From Caryophanales bacterium (GTDB taxonomy: Bacteria; Bacillota; Bacilli; Bacillales; Amphibacillaceae): a stretch of DNA of 64,000 bases. The notes beneath the pieces were generated by a model. The model did not search any database, had not been told where the DNA came from, and saw only the letters and a program-made list of their open reading frames with translations. Every line of letters begins with the position of its first letter. Position 1 is the first letter of the stretch. The position numbers were made by a program, and so were the translations under genes. Where the stretch lies: positions 62,001-126,000 of the forward strand of contig JARIBO010000050.1 of assembly GCA_029257405.1 (NCBI GenBank). The letters are read 5' to 3'. Positions 49,989-60,578 of this stretch are shown piece after piece.

Positions 49989-50693
49989 ATGAACGGATCT
50001 TCGAAAGAGAAAAAAGTTCATAATGTTTTTGAGTCAATTTCTGAAAAGTACGATTCAATGAATTCTATTATATCCTTTAATAAACATAAATCATGGCGTA
50101 AAGACGTAATGAATAAAATGAATGTCCAAGCCGATTCTGATGCATTAGATGTTTGTACTGGTACAGGAGACTGGGCTATATCACTTGCTGAAGAAGTTGG
50201 TGAGTCAGGTCACGTAGTTGGTTTGGATTTCAGTAAAAATATGCTTAGTATTGCAGAAGAAAAAAATAAGGAATATAATATAAAACAATTAGATTTTATT
50301 CATGGCAATGCAATGGATTTACCGTTTGAATCTAATAGTTTTGATTATGTTACAATTGGATTTGGTTTACGAAATGTACCAGATTATTTAACAGTCTTAA
50401 AAGAAATGTATCGAGTAGTCAAACCAGGTGGAACTGTTGTTTGCTTAGAGACGTCACAGCCGACTATGATAGGATTTCGCCAAGCGTATTATTTTTACTT
50501 TAAATTTATTATGCCTTTGTTTGGAAAATTGTTTGCAAAAAGCTATAAAGAATATGCATGGTTACATGAATCAGCTAAAGATTTTCCAAATAAAAAAGAA
50601 TTAACTAAGCTTTTTAAAGAAGCTGGATTTAAAGATATCGAAGTAAAAAGTTATACTGGCGGAGTTGCGGCAATGCATAAAGCAACAAAATAA
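49989..50693 (+). CDS. menG: Demethylmenaquinone methyltransferase
   Basis: SAM-dependent enzyme for the last step of menaquinone synthesis, 234 residues. Conserved UbiE/MenG features: [12 protein letters not shown] at the start, DVCTGTGDW (SAM motif I), GLDFSKNML, and GFGLRNVPD. Three bases after hepS. The electron acceptor it completes serves QcrABC and GlpD of this window. Confidence 0.96.
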   Translation: MNGSSKEKKVHNVFESISEKYDSMNSIISFNKHKSWRKDVMNKMNVQADSDALDVCTGTGDWAISLAEEVGESGHVVGLDFSKNMLSIAEEKNKEYNIKQLDFIHGNAMDLPFESNSFDYVTIGFGLRNVPDYLTVLKEMYRVVKPGGTVVCLETSQPTMIGFRQAYYFYFKFIMPLFGKLFAKSYKEYAWLHESAKDFPNKKELTKLFKEAGFKDIEVKSYTGGVAAMHKATK

Positions 50694-50725
50694 TGATTTA
50701 TGAATGAAATAAAAAGGTGAATCGT

Positions 50726-51703
50726 ATGAAACTAGCAAATATATATGGTTTTTTAAGAAAAGATTTGAATAGTATAGAGCATTCTTTAAATGATGTCATT
50801 CAAGCAGAACATCCTGTTTTAAGAAAAGCTTCTACCCAATTACTTGAAGCTGGAGGTAAACGAATAAGACCAATATTCGTATTACTTTCAGCTCGTTTTG
50901 GTGATTATAAAAATAAAGATAAAGATGTTGAAACGGTTGCTGTTGCCTTAGAATTAATACATATGGCAAGTTTAGTACATGATGATGTTGTTGATAATTC
51001 AGAACTGAGACGTGGTAAACCAACTGTAAAATATATTTATGGTGATCGTGTAGCGATGTATACCGGCGATTATATATTAGCAAGAGCGTTAGAAACAATT
51101 ACATCAATTGATAATCCAGAAGTGCATAAAGTTTTATCTAAAACACTTATCGAGGTTGTTGAAGGAGAAATATCTCAGATTAAAGATCGTTATGTATTAG
51201 ATCAAGAAATTTGGAATTATTTAAGACGGATTAAAAGAAAGACTGCACTATTAATTGCAACGAGTTGCAAACTTGGAGCCATTTCTGCTGGAGTTAGCCA
51301 ATATGAAGCAAGTAAACTTTATGAATATGGTTATTATATCGGCATGTCTTTTCAAATAATTGATGATATTTTAGATTTTACAGCTACAGAAAAAGAACTT
51401 GGTAAACCTACAGGAAGTGATCTTAAACAAGGTCACATTACATTGCCAGTATATTATGCAATGAAAGATCCGGCATTTAAATTAAAAGTAGAAGAACTAT
51501 TTGAAGATAAAGAAAATATTGATGAGGTAAAATTAACTGAAGTAATTGATTATTTAAAACAAACAAACGCAATTGAAGATGCTTATGAATTAAGTAATCG
51601 CTATTTAAATAAAGCACTAAATTCTTTAAATAGCTTGCCAGAAAATAAAATCAAACGCACGTTAGAAATTATTGCACAAGTAATTGGGAAACGTAAGTAT
51701 TAA
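50726..51703 (+). CDS. hepT: Heptaprenyl diphosphate synthase component 2
   Basis: Catalytic trans-prenyltransferase of 325 residues: first aspartate-rich motif DDVVD at 86-90, second DDILD at 213-217, with GGKRIRP near residue 43. Adds isoprene units to farnesyl diphosphate as a heterodimer with HepS. ATG 50726 lies six bases after AAAGGTG; GTG 50717 is within that site. Confidence 0.96.
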   Translation: MKLANIYGFLRKDLNSIEHSLNDVIQAEHPVLRKASTQLLEAGGKRIRPIFVLLSARFGDYKNKDKDVETVAVALELIHMASLVHDDVVDNSELRRGKPTVKYIYGDRVAMYTGDYILARALETITSIDNPEVHKVLSKTLIEVVEGEISQIKDRYVLDQEIWNYLRRIKRKTALLIATSCKLGAISAGVSQYEASKLYEYGYYIGMSFQIIDDILDFTATEKELGKPTGSDLKQGHITLPVYYAMKDPAFKLKVEELFEDKENIDEVKLTEVIDYLKQTNAIEDAYELSNRYLNKALNSLNSLPENKIKRTLEIIAQVIGKRKY

Positions 51704-51708
51704 TAAAA

Positions 51709-51737
51709 TTGTAATATCTCATTAAATTTGATAATAT
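51709..51737 (+). promoter_or_regulatory. Possible promoter of ndk
   Basis: TTGTAA (51709-51714) and TAATAT (51732-51737), 17-base spacer. The -10 box is imperfect. Confidence 0.35.
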
Positions 51738-51787
51738 TTGATAGTGTACTAGTTTTTAAAATATATTTATTATAAGGGGCAAGTAAA

Positions 51788-52234
51788 ATGCAAAAATCAT
51801 TTATTATGGTTAAGCCTGACGGTGTTCAAAGAGGAATCGTTGGAGAAGTTGTTAGACGTTTTGAAGATAAAGGTTTTAAATTAGTTGGTGCAAAATTAAT
51901 GAACATTCCAACTGAATTAGCTGAGACGCATTATGGCGAACATAAAGAACGTCCGTTTTTTGGCGAGTTAGTAGATTTCATCACATCTGGACCAGTTTTT
52001 GCAATGGTTTGGGAAGGTGAAGAAGTTATTTCTACTTCACGTCTAATGATTGGTGAAACAAACCCAGCAGAAGCTACTCCAGGTTCAATTAGAGGAGATT
52101 TTGCAGTTACAGTTGGTAAGAACATCATTCATGGTTCAGACTCTCCTGAAAGTGCAGAAAGAGAAATTGGTTTATTTTTCAATGAATCAGAAATAACTGC
52201 ATACGATAAGCAAGATAGTGCTTGGATTTATTAA
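51788..52234 (+). CDS. ndk: Nucleoside diphosphate kinase
   Basis: 148 residues; transfers the terminal phosphate between nucleoside di- and triphosphates through H115 in [16 protein letters not shown] and RGDFA segments are standard. The start follows ATAAGGGGC. It keeps its Bacillus place between hepT and aroC, but the cheR gene normally between ndk and aroC is missing, which fits a non-motile organism. Confidence 0.97.
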   Translation: MQKSFIMVKPDGVQRGIVGEVVRRFEDKGFKLVGAKLMNIPTELAETHYGEHKERPFFGELVDFITSGPVFAMVWEGEEVISTSRLMIGETNPAEATPGSIRGDFAVTVGKNIIHGSDSPESAEREIGLFFNESEITAYDKQDSAWIY

Positions 52235-52243
52235 TAAACAATT

Positions 52244-52276
52244 AGCCTCTGTTATATTTAGTGACAGAGGCTTTCT
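52244..52276 (+). terminator. Probable terminator after ndk
   Basis: AGCCTCTGT (52244-52252) pairs with ACAGAGGCT (52264-52272) around 11 bases, followed by only a short T run, so efficiency may be partial. Confidence 0.65.
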
Positions 52277-52388
52277 ACTATATAAATAAATATGTACAAA
52301 AAGATATATCAGAAAATTTAGACTATCATAGAACTTTTGTAAAGAAAGCTATACATAATATTTTAAGTTTGAATAGGAGGAAAATAAA

Positions 52389-53555
52389 TTGCGTTATTTA
52401 ACATCTGGAGAATCACATGGAAAGAAATTAATTACGATTGTTGAAGGTGTTCCAGCTAATATGCCTTTATTGAAAAAAGATATTGATGAATCTTTACTAA
52501 GAAGACAAAAAGGTCATGGTCGAGGTCGTCGTATGCAAATAGAAAAAGACTTAGTTGATATTACAAGTGGTGTGAGACATGGTTATACTTTAGGATCTCC
52601 AATAGGTCTTGTTGTCGATAACGACGACTTTAAACACTGGACTGATATTATGGGTGAAGATCCAGTAGATGAAGACGCTAAAATCAGACGCGTTGTATCT
52701 CGTCCTCGTCCTGGTCATGCTGATTTAAATGGGGCAATGAAATATGGTCACAGAGATATGCGAAATGTGCTCGAACGTTCTTCAGCTCGAGAAACTACTG
52801 TAAGAGTAGCTGCAGGTGCAGTTGCTAAAATTATGCTTAAACAACTAGGCATCAATGTTGTTGGATACGTTAAAGAAATTGCAGGTATACAAGCAAAAGA
52901 AATTGCTGAATTAACTATTGAAGAGAAAAGAGTTATTTCAGAGGAGTCACCAGTACGTGTCTTAGATAAAGATGTTGAACAACCTATTATGGATGCAATA
53001 GATCAAGCTAAGGCTGACGGTGATTCTATTGGTGGTGTTTGTGAAGTATATGTAGAAGGGATGCCTGCTGGTATTGGATCATATGTTCATTATGATCGCA
53101 AATTAGATAGTAAACTTGCCGGTGCAGTAATGAGTATTAATGCTTTTAAAGGAGCAGAGATAGGAATAGGTTTTGAAGCTGCCCGTAAAAATGGTAGTGA
53201 AGTTCATGATGAGATTATTTGGAATGAAGAAGATGGATTTTCACGTCGAACAAATCGTTTAGGTGGATTTGAAGGTGGAATGACAACAGGTATGCCACTT
53301 GTAATTAAGGGTGTTATGAAACCTATTCCTACGCTTTACAAGCCTTTAAAAAGTGTAGATATTGAATCTAAAGAAGTATTTAGTGCAAGTATTGAGCGTT
53401 CAGACTCTTGTGCAGTTCCAGCAGCAGCTGTAGTGATGGAGCACGTTGTGGCCTTTGAATTAGCAAAAGCAATTACTGAAGAGTTTCAAAGTAATCAATT
53501 CCCAAAACTCAAAGAAGCAATGGATGCATATAGAGAAGAATTAAGGAGCTTTTAA
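52389..53555 (+). CDS. aroC: Chorismate synthase
   Basis: FMN-dependent last step to chorismate, 388 residues. GESHGKKL at the start, [24 protein letters not shown] and RSSARETT are conserved. TTG start after AGGAGGAAA. First gene of a six-gene run aroC-aroB-aroH-hisC-tyrA-aroA with gaps or overlaps under 20 bases. B. subtilis names this gene aroF. Confidence 0.97.
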   Translation: MRYLTSGESHGKKLITIVEGVPANMPLLKKDIDESLLRRQKGHGRGRRMQIEKDLVDITSGVRHGYTLGSPIGLVVDNDDFKHWTDIMGEDPVDEDAKIRRVVSRPRPGHADLNGAMKYGHRDMRNVLERSSARETTVRVAAGAVAKIMLKQLGINVVGYVKEIAGIQAKEIAELTIEEKRVISEESPVRVLDKDVEQPIMDAIDQAKADGDSIGGVCEVYVEGMPAGIGSYVHYDRKLDSKLAGAVMSINAFKGAEIGIGFEAARKNGSEVHDEIIWNEEDGFSRRTNRLGGFEGGMTTGMPLVIKGVMKPIPTLYKPLKSVDIESKEVFSASIERSDSCAVPAAAVVMEHVVAFELAKAITEEFQSNQFPKLKEAMDAYREELRSF

Positions 53556-54629
53556 ATGAAGACATTAAAAATTAAAGCTTCTTCACATGAATACAATGTA
53601 ACAATTGGTCATGGCATACGTTTTCGTGTGCAAGAATTACTAGAAAGATCGTATTCATCGATTATGATTATTACAGATGAGGTAATCGAATCATTATATT
53701 TAGACGATATAAAAAATACATTTAGTGACCATAAAATGTACACGTATATATTGCCAAGTGGTGAAGCAGAGAAGTCCATTGATAATTATTATAAAATCCA
53801 AACAAAAGCCATAGAATATGGACTTGATAGAGATTCACTTTTTATTGCTTTAGGTGGCGGAGTAGTTGGTGACATTACTGGTTTTGTTGCTGCAACTTAT
53901 ATGCGTGGAATTGATTTTATTCAAATTCCAACAACTGTTTTAGCACATGATAGCAGTGTAGGTGGGAAAGTAGCAATTAATCATGAACTTAGTAAAAATA
54001 TGATTGGGGCATTTTATCCTCCCAAGGCTGTTATTTATGATATTGATACTCTAAAAACTTTAAGTGATGCTGAATTAAGATCAGGATACGCTGAAATTAT
54101 TAAAGAAGCATTTATCTCAGATCATCACTTTTTAAATGAATTATTAGAAATTAATTTAAATGATTTAACTAGTGAACAATTAAGCGAGCACCTATACAAA
54201 GGGATTAAAATTAAAGCAGATATTGTTGAAGCTGATGAAAAAGAATCCAATGTGAGAAAATACCTAAATTTAGGTCACACTTTAAGTCACGCAATTGAAT
54301 CAGAGCTAGGATATGGAACAATTACTCATGGTGAAGCTGTAGCTATAGGCATCATTTTTGCACTTAATTTGAGTGAAGCAAAATATGATACTATTTTACC
54401 AGTGAAAGCTTATATTGATTGGCTAAAAATAAATAATTATCCACTTAATATTTCTACAATAAAAACTGAAAATATATTAAAAAGAATGAAATCCGATAAA
54501 AAATCAGTGAACCAAGTTGTTCAAATGGTTTTACTAAAAGATATAGCGCAACCGAGCATCGAAAATTTATCTGATGAATTTATAATGGAATATTTAACTA
54601 GCTTTTTAAAGGAGTTGAAAGAATTATGA
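53556..54629 (+). CDS. aroB: 3-dehydroquinate synthase
   Basis: 357 residues; converts DAHP to dehydroquinate. LGGGVVGDITGFVAATYMRG and NHELSKNMIGAFYPP form the NAD and phosphate sites; zinc ligands are in the GHTLSHAIES and HGEAVAIG segments. Starts directly after aroC (no gap), with AAGGAGC inside aroC, and overlaps aroH by four bases. Confidence 0.96.
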   Translation: MKTLKIKASSHEYNVTIGHGIRFRVQELLERSYSSIMIITDEVIESLYLDDIKNTFSDHKMYTYILPSGEAEKSIDNYYKIQTKAIEYGLDRDSLFIALGGGVVGDITGFVAATYMRGIDFIQIPTTVLAHDSSVGGKVAINHELSKNMIGAFYPPKAVIYDIDTLKTLSDAELRSGYAEIIKEAFISDHHFLNELLEINLNDLTSEQLSEHLYKGIKIKADIVEADEKESNVRKYLNLGHTLSHAIESELGYGTITHGEAVAIGIIFALNLSEAKYDTILPVKAYIDWLKINNYPLNISTIKTENILKRMKSDKKSVNQVVQMVLLKDIAQPSIENLSDEFIMEYLTSFLKELKEL

Positions 54630-54991
54630 TCAGAGGAGTTAGAGGAGCAACTACTGTTACACAGAACAGCGAATACGAAATCATGCTAGAAACTGAAAGT
54701 GTTGTGAAATCTATGGTTTCTGCAAATGAAATTAAACCTGAAGATGTCTCACATATATTTTTTTCTGTCACCTCTGATTTAAATGCAGCTTTTCCAGCTA
54801 AGGCAATTAGGCAATTAGATAAATGGACATATGTACCAGTTATGTGTATGCAAGAAATTGACGTGCCTAATAGTTTAGAAAAATGTATTCGTGTGATGAT
54901 GGTAACAAATACTAAAAAAAGTCAAGAAGAAATAGAACATATATTTCATAATGAAGCAGTAAAATTAAGACCCGATTTAATTGAAGAATAG
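54626..54991 (+). CDS. aroH: Chorismate mutase, AroH type
   Basis: 121-residue monofunctional chorismate mutase of the trimeric Bacillus class. MIRGVRGATTV places the catalytic Arg7; VCMQEIDVP carries the conserved acidic residue. It commits chorismate to Phe and Tyr. ATGA overlap with aroB. The trp operon that separates aroH and hisC in B. subtilis is absent: hisC begins 10 bases later. Confidence 0.96.
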   Translation: MIRGVRGATTVTQNSEYEIMLETESVVKSMVSANEIKPEDVSHIFFSVTSDLNAAFPAKAIRQLDKWTYVPVMCMQEIDVPNSLEKCIRVMMVTNTKKSQEEIEHIFHNEAVKLRPDLIEE

Positions 54992-55001
54992 GTGATATAA
55001 A

Positions 55002-56102
55002 ATGTATGGAAAAAAAATATTAAAAAACCTTACTGCTTACCAACAAGGAAAGCAAATTTCTGAAGTACAAAAAGAATTTAACCTCGCTAAAATTATTAAG
55101 CTAGCATCTAATGAGAATCCTTATGGTTATTCCCAAAGTGTAAATGACTTATTTTTAAATGGCGATTTAAATTTAGAAATATATCCTGATGGCTATGCTA
55201 CTAATTTACGTAATGCGTTAGCAAAAAAGTTACAAGTTGATAAAGATGAACTTGTTTTTGGTAATGGATCTGATGAAATTATTACACTTATCTGCCGTGC
55301 GTTTTTAGAACCAGGCTATAATACAGTTATGGCAAGTCCTACATTTACACAATATCGGCATCATTCGTTAATTGAAGGTGCTTCTGTTAAAGAAGTACCT
55401 ACAGTTGAAGGGTATCATGATTTAGATGCTATGTTAGAAAAAGTAGATGACCAGACTAAAGTTGTCTGGATTTGTTCTCCTGATAATCCAGCTGGAACAT
55501 TAGTTAGTGAAACAGAATTAAAGCAATTCTTAGATGAAATTCCGCTAGAAACGCTTGTTGTTTTAGATGAAGCATATTATGAATTTGTTAGAGAAGAAAA
55601 TAAATATAATACAACTGAATTACTAAAAAAATATCCGAATTTAATTACACTGAGAACATTTTCTAAAGCTTATGGTCTTGCCGGATTAAGAATTGGTTAT
55701 GGAATGATGCATAAAGAGATTGCTCATAAATTAAATGTTGTGCGTGGTGCATTTAATACAACCAGGTTAGCTCAAGATGCTGCAATTAAAGCATTAGAAG
55801 ATGAAGCTTTTTTAAATAAGGTTGTTAAGAATAATGAAAGAATAAAAAATGATTTTGTTGAATTTTTAAATGAAAATGATTTTAAAGTATACGATTCAGA
55901 AACAAACTTTATCTTAGTTGAAATTCCTGGAAAAGGAAATGATGCTGCATTACAACTTCTTAAGCAAGGATTTATTGTCAGGTCTGGTGAATTATTAGGA
56001 TATGATAATACAATTAGAATTACAATAGGTATAGAGGAAGATATGGAAAATCTAAAAGCAGCTATGAAAGATTTAAAACTAAACGTAAGTAAAGAGGTCT
56101 AA
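55002..56102 (+). CDS. hisC: Histidinol-phosphate / aromatic aminotransferase
   Basis: PLP aminotransferase of 366 residues with SNENPYG, NGSDEII, CSPDNPAGT, DEAYYEF and the PLP lysine in FSKAYGLAGLRIGY. In bacilli this enzyme serves both histidine synthesis and the last transamination to Phe and Tyr; the setting inside an aromatic cluster points to the latter as a main role. A few bases after aroH, with a TAGGTGA site. Confidence 0.93.
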   Translation: MYGKKILKNLTAYQQGKQISEVQKEFNLAKIIKLASNENPYGYSQSVNDLFLNGDLNLEIYPDGYATNLRNALAKKLQVDKDELVFGNGSDEIITLICRAFLEPGYNTVMASPTFTQYRHHSLIEGASVKEVPTVEGYHDLDAMLEKVDDQTKVVWICSPDNPAGTLVSETELKQFLDEIPLETLVVLDEAYYEFVREENKYNTTELLKKYPNLITLRTFSKAYGLAGLRIGYGMMHKEIAHKLNVVRGAFNTTRLAQDAAIKALEDEAFLNKVVKNNERIKNDFVEFLNENDFKVYDSETNFILVEIPGKGNDAALQLLKQGFIVRSGELLGYDNTIRITIGIEEDMENLKAAMKDLKLNVSKEV

Positions 56103-56106
56103 TTTT

Positions 56107-57213
56107 ATGAAGCAAAATATTATTCTAGCTGGTCTTGGTTTAATTGGTGGTTCACTTGCAATGTCTATTAACAAATCAGCAAATCATCATGTAATCGGTT
56201 ATGACACAAATAAAGATACGATTGATTATGCATACCAACAAGAGATTATTCAAGAAAAGTGTTTCGATTTATCAGTATGTGCAACAAAAGCTGATTTAAT
56301 TATACTCGCAGCGCCTATCTCACAAACAATAAATTTACTCAAGCAATTAAACGAACTTAACTTTGAAAAAGACGTTATTATTACAGATGTAAGTTCTGTT
56401 AAATCAACAGTGAGCGAAGCAGCAAAAAAGCTAACTAATGAAAAAATCACATTTATTGGTGGACATCCAATGGCTGGATCCCATAAAACTGGAATTGTTG
56501 CAGCTAAGGAGCATTTATTTGAAAATGCAATTTATTGTCTCACGCCATTATCTGAAAACACCGAACATGAGGTTAATTATATTAAAGATGTTTTAAAAGA
56601 TACTAAAAGTAACTTTATTATTTTAAATCCTGATGAACATGATGAAATGACAAGTGTAATATCTCATTTCCCACATTTAGTTGCGTCTTCTTTAGTACAT
56701 CAAGCAAAAAAATGGGAGCAAGTTCATACATTCTTACCAGAGTTAGCAGCTGGAGGATTTAGAGATATAACACGTATTGCTTCTAGTAATCCTAAAATGT
56801 GGCAAGATATTTTTTCACATAATGGTGATAAAATGTCGCGCTTAATCCAAGACTGGATTAATGAAATGGTAACATTAAAAGAGTTTTTAGATAAAAACAA
56901 TAAAGAAGATATGATTACTTATTTAGAGCAAGCAAAAGATTACCGTGATGGCCTAGGTACAGATACTAAAACACGTGGTGCATTACCTGCCTTTTATGAT
57001 ATTTATGTTGATATAAAAGATAAACCAGGATCAATCGCAAAGGTTGCACAACTTTTAGCTGATAATGAAATAAGTTTACGTAATATACGTATATTAGAAA
57101 TTAGAGAAAATATTGATGGCGCACTACGTTTAACTGTGTTTACTAAAAAAGATCAACTTAAAACAGTTACATTACTTGAAGTTAATGGTTATGACGTATC
57201 AATTAGTATATAA
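56107..57213 (+). CDS. tyrA: Prephenate dehydrogenase
   Basis: 368 residues: NAD-binding GLGLIGGSLA at the N-terminus, the DVSSVK and GGHPMAGSHKTG active-site segments with the catalytic histidine, and a C-terminal ACT domain (about 295-365, starting at IKDKPGSIAKVA) that gives tyrosine feedback. Four bases after hisC. Confidence 0.95.
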   Translation: MKQNIILAGLGLIGGSLAMSINKSANHHVIGYDTNKDTIDYAYQQEIIQEKCFDLSVCATKADLIILAAPISQTINLLKQLNELNFEKDVIITDVSSVKSTVSEAAKKLTNEKITFIGGHPMAGSHKTGIVAAKEHLFENAIYCLTPLSENTEHEVNYIKDVLKDTKSNFIILNPDEHDEMTSVISHFPHLVASSLVHQAKKWEQVHTFLPELAAGGFRDITRIASSNPKMWQDIFSHNGDKMSRLIQDWINEMVTLKEFLDKNNKEDMITYLEQAKDYRDGLGTDTKTRGALPAFYDIYVDIKDKPGSIAKVAQLLADNEISLRNIRILEIRENIDGALRLTVFTKKDQLKTVTLLEVNGYDVSISI

Positions 57214-57226
57214 AAGAGGTGATATA

Positions 57227-58519
57227 ATGGAGAGTCAAACATTTGCTCCCATAACATCGAGTTTAAAGGGCAGCTTACAAATACCTGGAGATAAATCGAT
57301 TTCTCACAGAGCTGTGATGATAGGTTCGCTTGCAAAAGGAAAAACAAGAATTGCTAATTTTCTAAATGGTGAAGATTGTTTAAGAACAATTGAAATTTTT
57401 AAGCAATTTGGCGTTGATATTATGATAGATAACACAGACGTCGTTATTAATAGTTCAGGGTATAATAATTTTATTGAACCCAATCAACCATTATATTTTG
57501 GTAACTCAGGAACTACAGCACGATTAATGCTTGGAATATTAGCAGGGCTTCCATTTCATACTGTGGTTTATGGAGATAAACATTTAACTGAACGCCCAAT
57601 GGACCGAGTTGTTTTACCTTTAAGAAAAATGAGTGCTCAAATTGATGGTAGAAAAGAAGGTTTATTTTTACCACTCGCAATTAGGGGTAAAAAATTAAAT
57701 TCAATTGATTTTAAAATACCAGTAAAAAGCGCTCAAGTTAAGTCTGCTCTTATTTTTGCTAGTTTATTTACAAATAATGCGTCTAATTTAACCGAAAAAA
57801 CATTAACACGTGATCATACAGAAAATATGTTAAATGCTTTTGGTGCGGAAGTTAAAACAAATGATTTAGACATTAACATTCAACCAAACCCTGACTTAGT
57901 ATCTAAAGACATTAGAGTTCCTGGAGATATCTCATCAGCTGCTTTCTTGATAGTTGCAGGAGCACTTGTACCAGATAGTAATATTACCCTATTAAATGTA
58001 GGTTTAAATGCTTCTAGAACTGGTTTATTAGATGTATTAGATGCAATGGGTGCGGATATAAGTATTTCAAATATAACAACAGAAAACGATGAAAAATCTG
58101 GAGATATTACTGTTAAATATAAAGAACTTAATTCTACAGTTATTGAAGGTGAACTTATACCCAAATTAATTGATGAAATTCCTATCCTTGCTCTTTTAGC
58201 TACACAAGCATCTGGTAAAACGATTATAAAAGATGCTGAAGAGTTAAGAATTAAAGAAACTGATCGAATAAAAGCAGTTTTTGAAACATTAAAGACATTG
58301 GGTGCAAACGTAACTGAAACAAAAGATGGTCTCATAATTGAAGGTAAGTCGGTATTAAATGGTGGAGAAATCAAAAGTTACGGGGACCATAGAATGGCAA
58401 TGATGGGAATCATTGCTTCGCTAATTACGACAAGTGATGTTACATTAGATAGTGTAAGTTCTATTAAAATATCTTATCCTACATTTATAGATGATTTAAA
58501 TAGTCTTTATGAAGTATAA
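57227..58519 (+). CDS. aroA: 3-phosphoshikimate 1-carboxyvinyltransferase (EPSP synthase)
   Basis: Joins shikimate 3-phosphate and PEP, 430 residues. PGDKSISHRAVM, GNSGTTARLMLG, and LRIKETDRI with the C-terminal SYGDHRMAM are conserved. The TARL context after the GNSGT loop resembles class II enzymes of staphylococci. ATG 57227 is five bases after GAGGTG; the in-frame ATG at 57176 lies in tyrA. Last gene of the cluster. B. subtilis names it aroE. Confidence 0.96.
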   Translation: MESQTFAPITSSLKGSLQIPGDKSISHRAVMIGSLAKGKTRIANFLNGEDCLRTIEIFKQFGVDIMIDNTDVVINSSGYNNFIEPNQPLYFGNSGTTARLMLGILAGLPFHTVVYGDKHLTERPMDRVVLPLRKMSAQIDGRKEGLFLPLAIRGKKLNSIDFKIPVKSAQVKSALIFASLFTNNASNLTEKTLTRDHTENMLNAFGAEVKTNDLDINIQPNPDLVSKDIRVPGDISSAAFLIVAGALVPDSNITLLNVGLNASRTGLLDVLDAMGADISISNITTENDEKSGDITVKYKELNSTVIEGELIPKLIDEIPILALLATQASGKTIIKDAEELRIKETDRIKAVFETLKTLGANVTETKDGLIIEGKSVLNGGEIKSYGDHRMAMMGIIASLITTSDVTLDSVSSIKISYPTFIDDLNSLYEV

Positions 58520-58547
58520 AAAAATCTACATTCGTGTGGATTTTTTT
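58517..58547 (+). terminator. Terminator of the aro cluster
   Basis: AAAAAATCTACA and TGTGGATTTTTT pair around a TTCG tetraloop, ending in T residues; the upstream arm touches the aroA stop. Confidence 0.9.
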
Positions 58548-58583
58548 ATGTTTAAAATGTAATTAAATAAGGAGTGTGAAGGA

Positions 58584-59837
58584 ATGATTAATGAATTACA
58601 GCATGCAAATGAGCTATTACATGAAAATCAAGTTGACGAAGCTCTTAAATTAATTGAAGAAAAACTAAAGATTGCTAACTTAGAAGAACAATTTATCATA
58701 GGTGAATTATATTTTGAATGGGGCTTTTTTGTAGAAGCCTTAGAAACATTTGAAAAAATTGAAGAAAAGCTTCCTGAAGAAGGACAAATTAAATTTTTCA
58801 TTGCTAGTATTTATATTGAATTAGAGAAGGATTCTGAAGCAATTGAAATTTTATCACAAATTAATAAAAATGATGAATTTTATATCCAGGCACTTATGCA
58901 ACTAGCTGATTTATATGAATCACAAGGCCTATTTGAAGTAGCTGAACTTAAACTTCGTGAAGCAAAATCACTTAGTCCAGACGAATTCATTATTGATTTT
59001 GCATTAGGTGAATTGCTTTTCTCAATCGGTGAATATAATAAAGCGGTCATACATTATGAAATTGCGGCTAAAGAACAAGATATAATTATGGATGTTAATA
59101 TTTATGAAAGATTGGCTGAATCTCTCGCTATGATTGCTAAATATGAAGAAGCCTTAAACTACTACAGTAAGATCAGTGATATGAATAACGATACATTATT
59201 TAAATATGGATTTGTAGCATCTCAAATTAATAGAAATGATATTGCAATTAGTGCTTGGAAGCAATTAATCGAACAAGATAGAGAATATCACTCAGTTTAT
59301 GTTGAACTTGCAAAAGTGTATCAAATTGAAGGAATGAAGGAAGAAGCTTACAAAGTATTAAAAAAGGGCTTAAAAGTAGATGAATTTGATAAAGAAATTT
59401 ATTTTTTAACTGGTAAATTAGCAAATGAATCTGGTAAGCGAGAGGAAAGTGAATCTTATTTAAGAGAAGCCATTGCTTTGGATAATGATTATAAAAAAGC
59501 AGTCATGTATTTAATTAGTATACTAAAAGAAGAAGATCGTTATTCTGATGTAATTGATCTAATAACTGAAATAAAAAGAATGGGAGCAGAAGATCCCGAT
59601 TATGATTGGGAATTAGCTCGAAGTTATAATGAATTAGAAGAATTTGAAAAAGCATATGAATATTATAAATTAGCCTCAGAACTGCTCAGTACAGACACTG
59701 TGTTTTTAAAAGAATACGGTTATTTCTTAATAGAAGATGGAAAAATTAAAGAAGCTACAGTATATTTTAATAAGTATTTAGAAATAGATCCACAAGACAA
59801 TGAAATAATTGGATTTTTAAATCGACTTGAGCTTTAA
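58584..59837 (+). CDS. ypiA: TPR repeat protein (YpiA-like)
   Basis: 417 residues made almost wholly of about ten to eleven tetratricopeptide repeats (34-residue helix pairs, e.g. ALMQLADLYESQGLFEVAE around 95-115). No signal peptide or membrane helix, so a cytoplasmic scaffold. Place between aroA and ypiB as in Bacillus. Specific partners unknown. The start follows AAGGAG. Confidence 0.9.
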   Translation: MINELQHANELLHENQVDEALKLIEEKLKIANLEEQFIIGELYFEWGFFVEALETFEKIEEKLPEEGQIKFFIASIYIELEKDSEAIEILSQINKNDEFYIQALMQLADLYESQGLFEVAELKLREAKSLSPDEFIIDFALGELLFSIGEYNKAVIHYEIAAKEQDIIMDVNIYERLAESLAMIAKYEEALNYYSKISDMNNDTLFKYGFVASQINRNDIAISAWKQLIEQDREYHSVYVELAKVYQIEGMKEEAYKVLKKGLKVDEFDKEIYFLTGKLANESGKREESESYLREAIALDNDYKKAVMYLISILKEEDRYSDVIDLITEIKRMGAEDPDYDWELARSYNELEEFEKAYEYYKLASELLSTDTVFLKEYGYFLIEDGKIKEATVYFNKYLEIDPQDNEIIGFLNRLEL

Positions 59838-59886
59838 TTAAAATATTCAATATGTTAATGTTAGGTTTACGAGGAGTGATATTTGA

Positions 59887-60432
59887 ATGGTATTTAAAAT
59901 TTCAACACGTGATAAACAAGAATTTATAAAATGGTTCTTGAAAAAATATGAATTTTCAATAAGAGAAAATAAATGGATACTAGAAATGCTTTTAAAACAG
60001 CCTGACGTATTAGAACAAGTTAATTTTGTAAAGTCAGTAGAAAATTGTCCAAGATCGATAAAAATGTCGACTACTTGTTCCAATCAAACTGAGTTTGTAT
60101 TTACTAAAAATCAGATGGTGACAATTGATCAGCATAAAGCTTACCATGATCTCAGATTGAACACAAAAACACCTATTTATCTTGAATTAAATTATTATAA
60201 TCAAGAAAAATGTCCAAATTACGGTTTTATTGCAATAGATAATCCATTTGAAGATAGAAGTTTTTTAATAGGTAAAGATAAATATATAGTTAATCAAAAT
60301 TTAGATGAGATTGCCTTGAAAAAAACAATAGAACTATTAAATGATAAAATTAATTTAGCAATTGACCAAAATAAAGATGAAGATTTTTATTATTATTCAG
60401 AGAAGTTAAAAGCGATAAAAAGTCAAATATAA
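59887..60432 (+). CDS. ypiB: UPF0302 family protein YpiB
   Basis: 181 residues, similar along its length to B. subtilis YpiB (EFIKWFLKKYEF, ENCPRSIKMST, YHDLRLN, IDNPF segments). Uncharacterised; no catalytic motif is evident. Two cysteines sit in NCPRS and TTCSN. Position before qcrA is conserved. The ypiF gene found between ypiB and qcrA in Bacillus is absent. The start follows GAGGAGTG. Confidence 0.88.
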   Translation: MVFKISTRDKQEFIKWFLKKYEFSIRENKWILEMLLKQPDVLEQVNFVKSVENCPRSIKMSTTCSNQTEFVFTKNQMVTIDQHKAYHDLRLNTKTPIYLELNYYNQEKCPNYGFIAIDNPFEDRSFLIGKDKYIVNQNLDEIALKKTIELLNDKINLAIDQNKDEDFYYYSEKLKAIKSQI

Positions 60433-60578
60433 TGCAAATCTTATTAAAAAAGAAATTATTCATTATAAATATGTTTTATAATTGACCGGGCAAAGAGTTT
60501 GAGCTATTATAGAACTGTCCTAGTAATAAAATTATAAAAATATTTGTCCGTGATTAATCATGAAAGAGGGGGGAAACC

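Noticed and set aside
57880-58374. A 164-codon open frame on the minus strand
   Set aside because: It lies wholly antisense to aroA, has no ribosome binding site and a Ser/Ile-rich composition expected from the reverse of a coding sequence.
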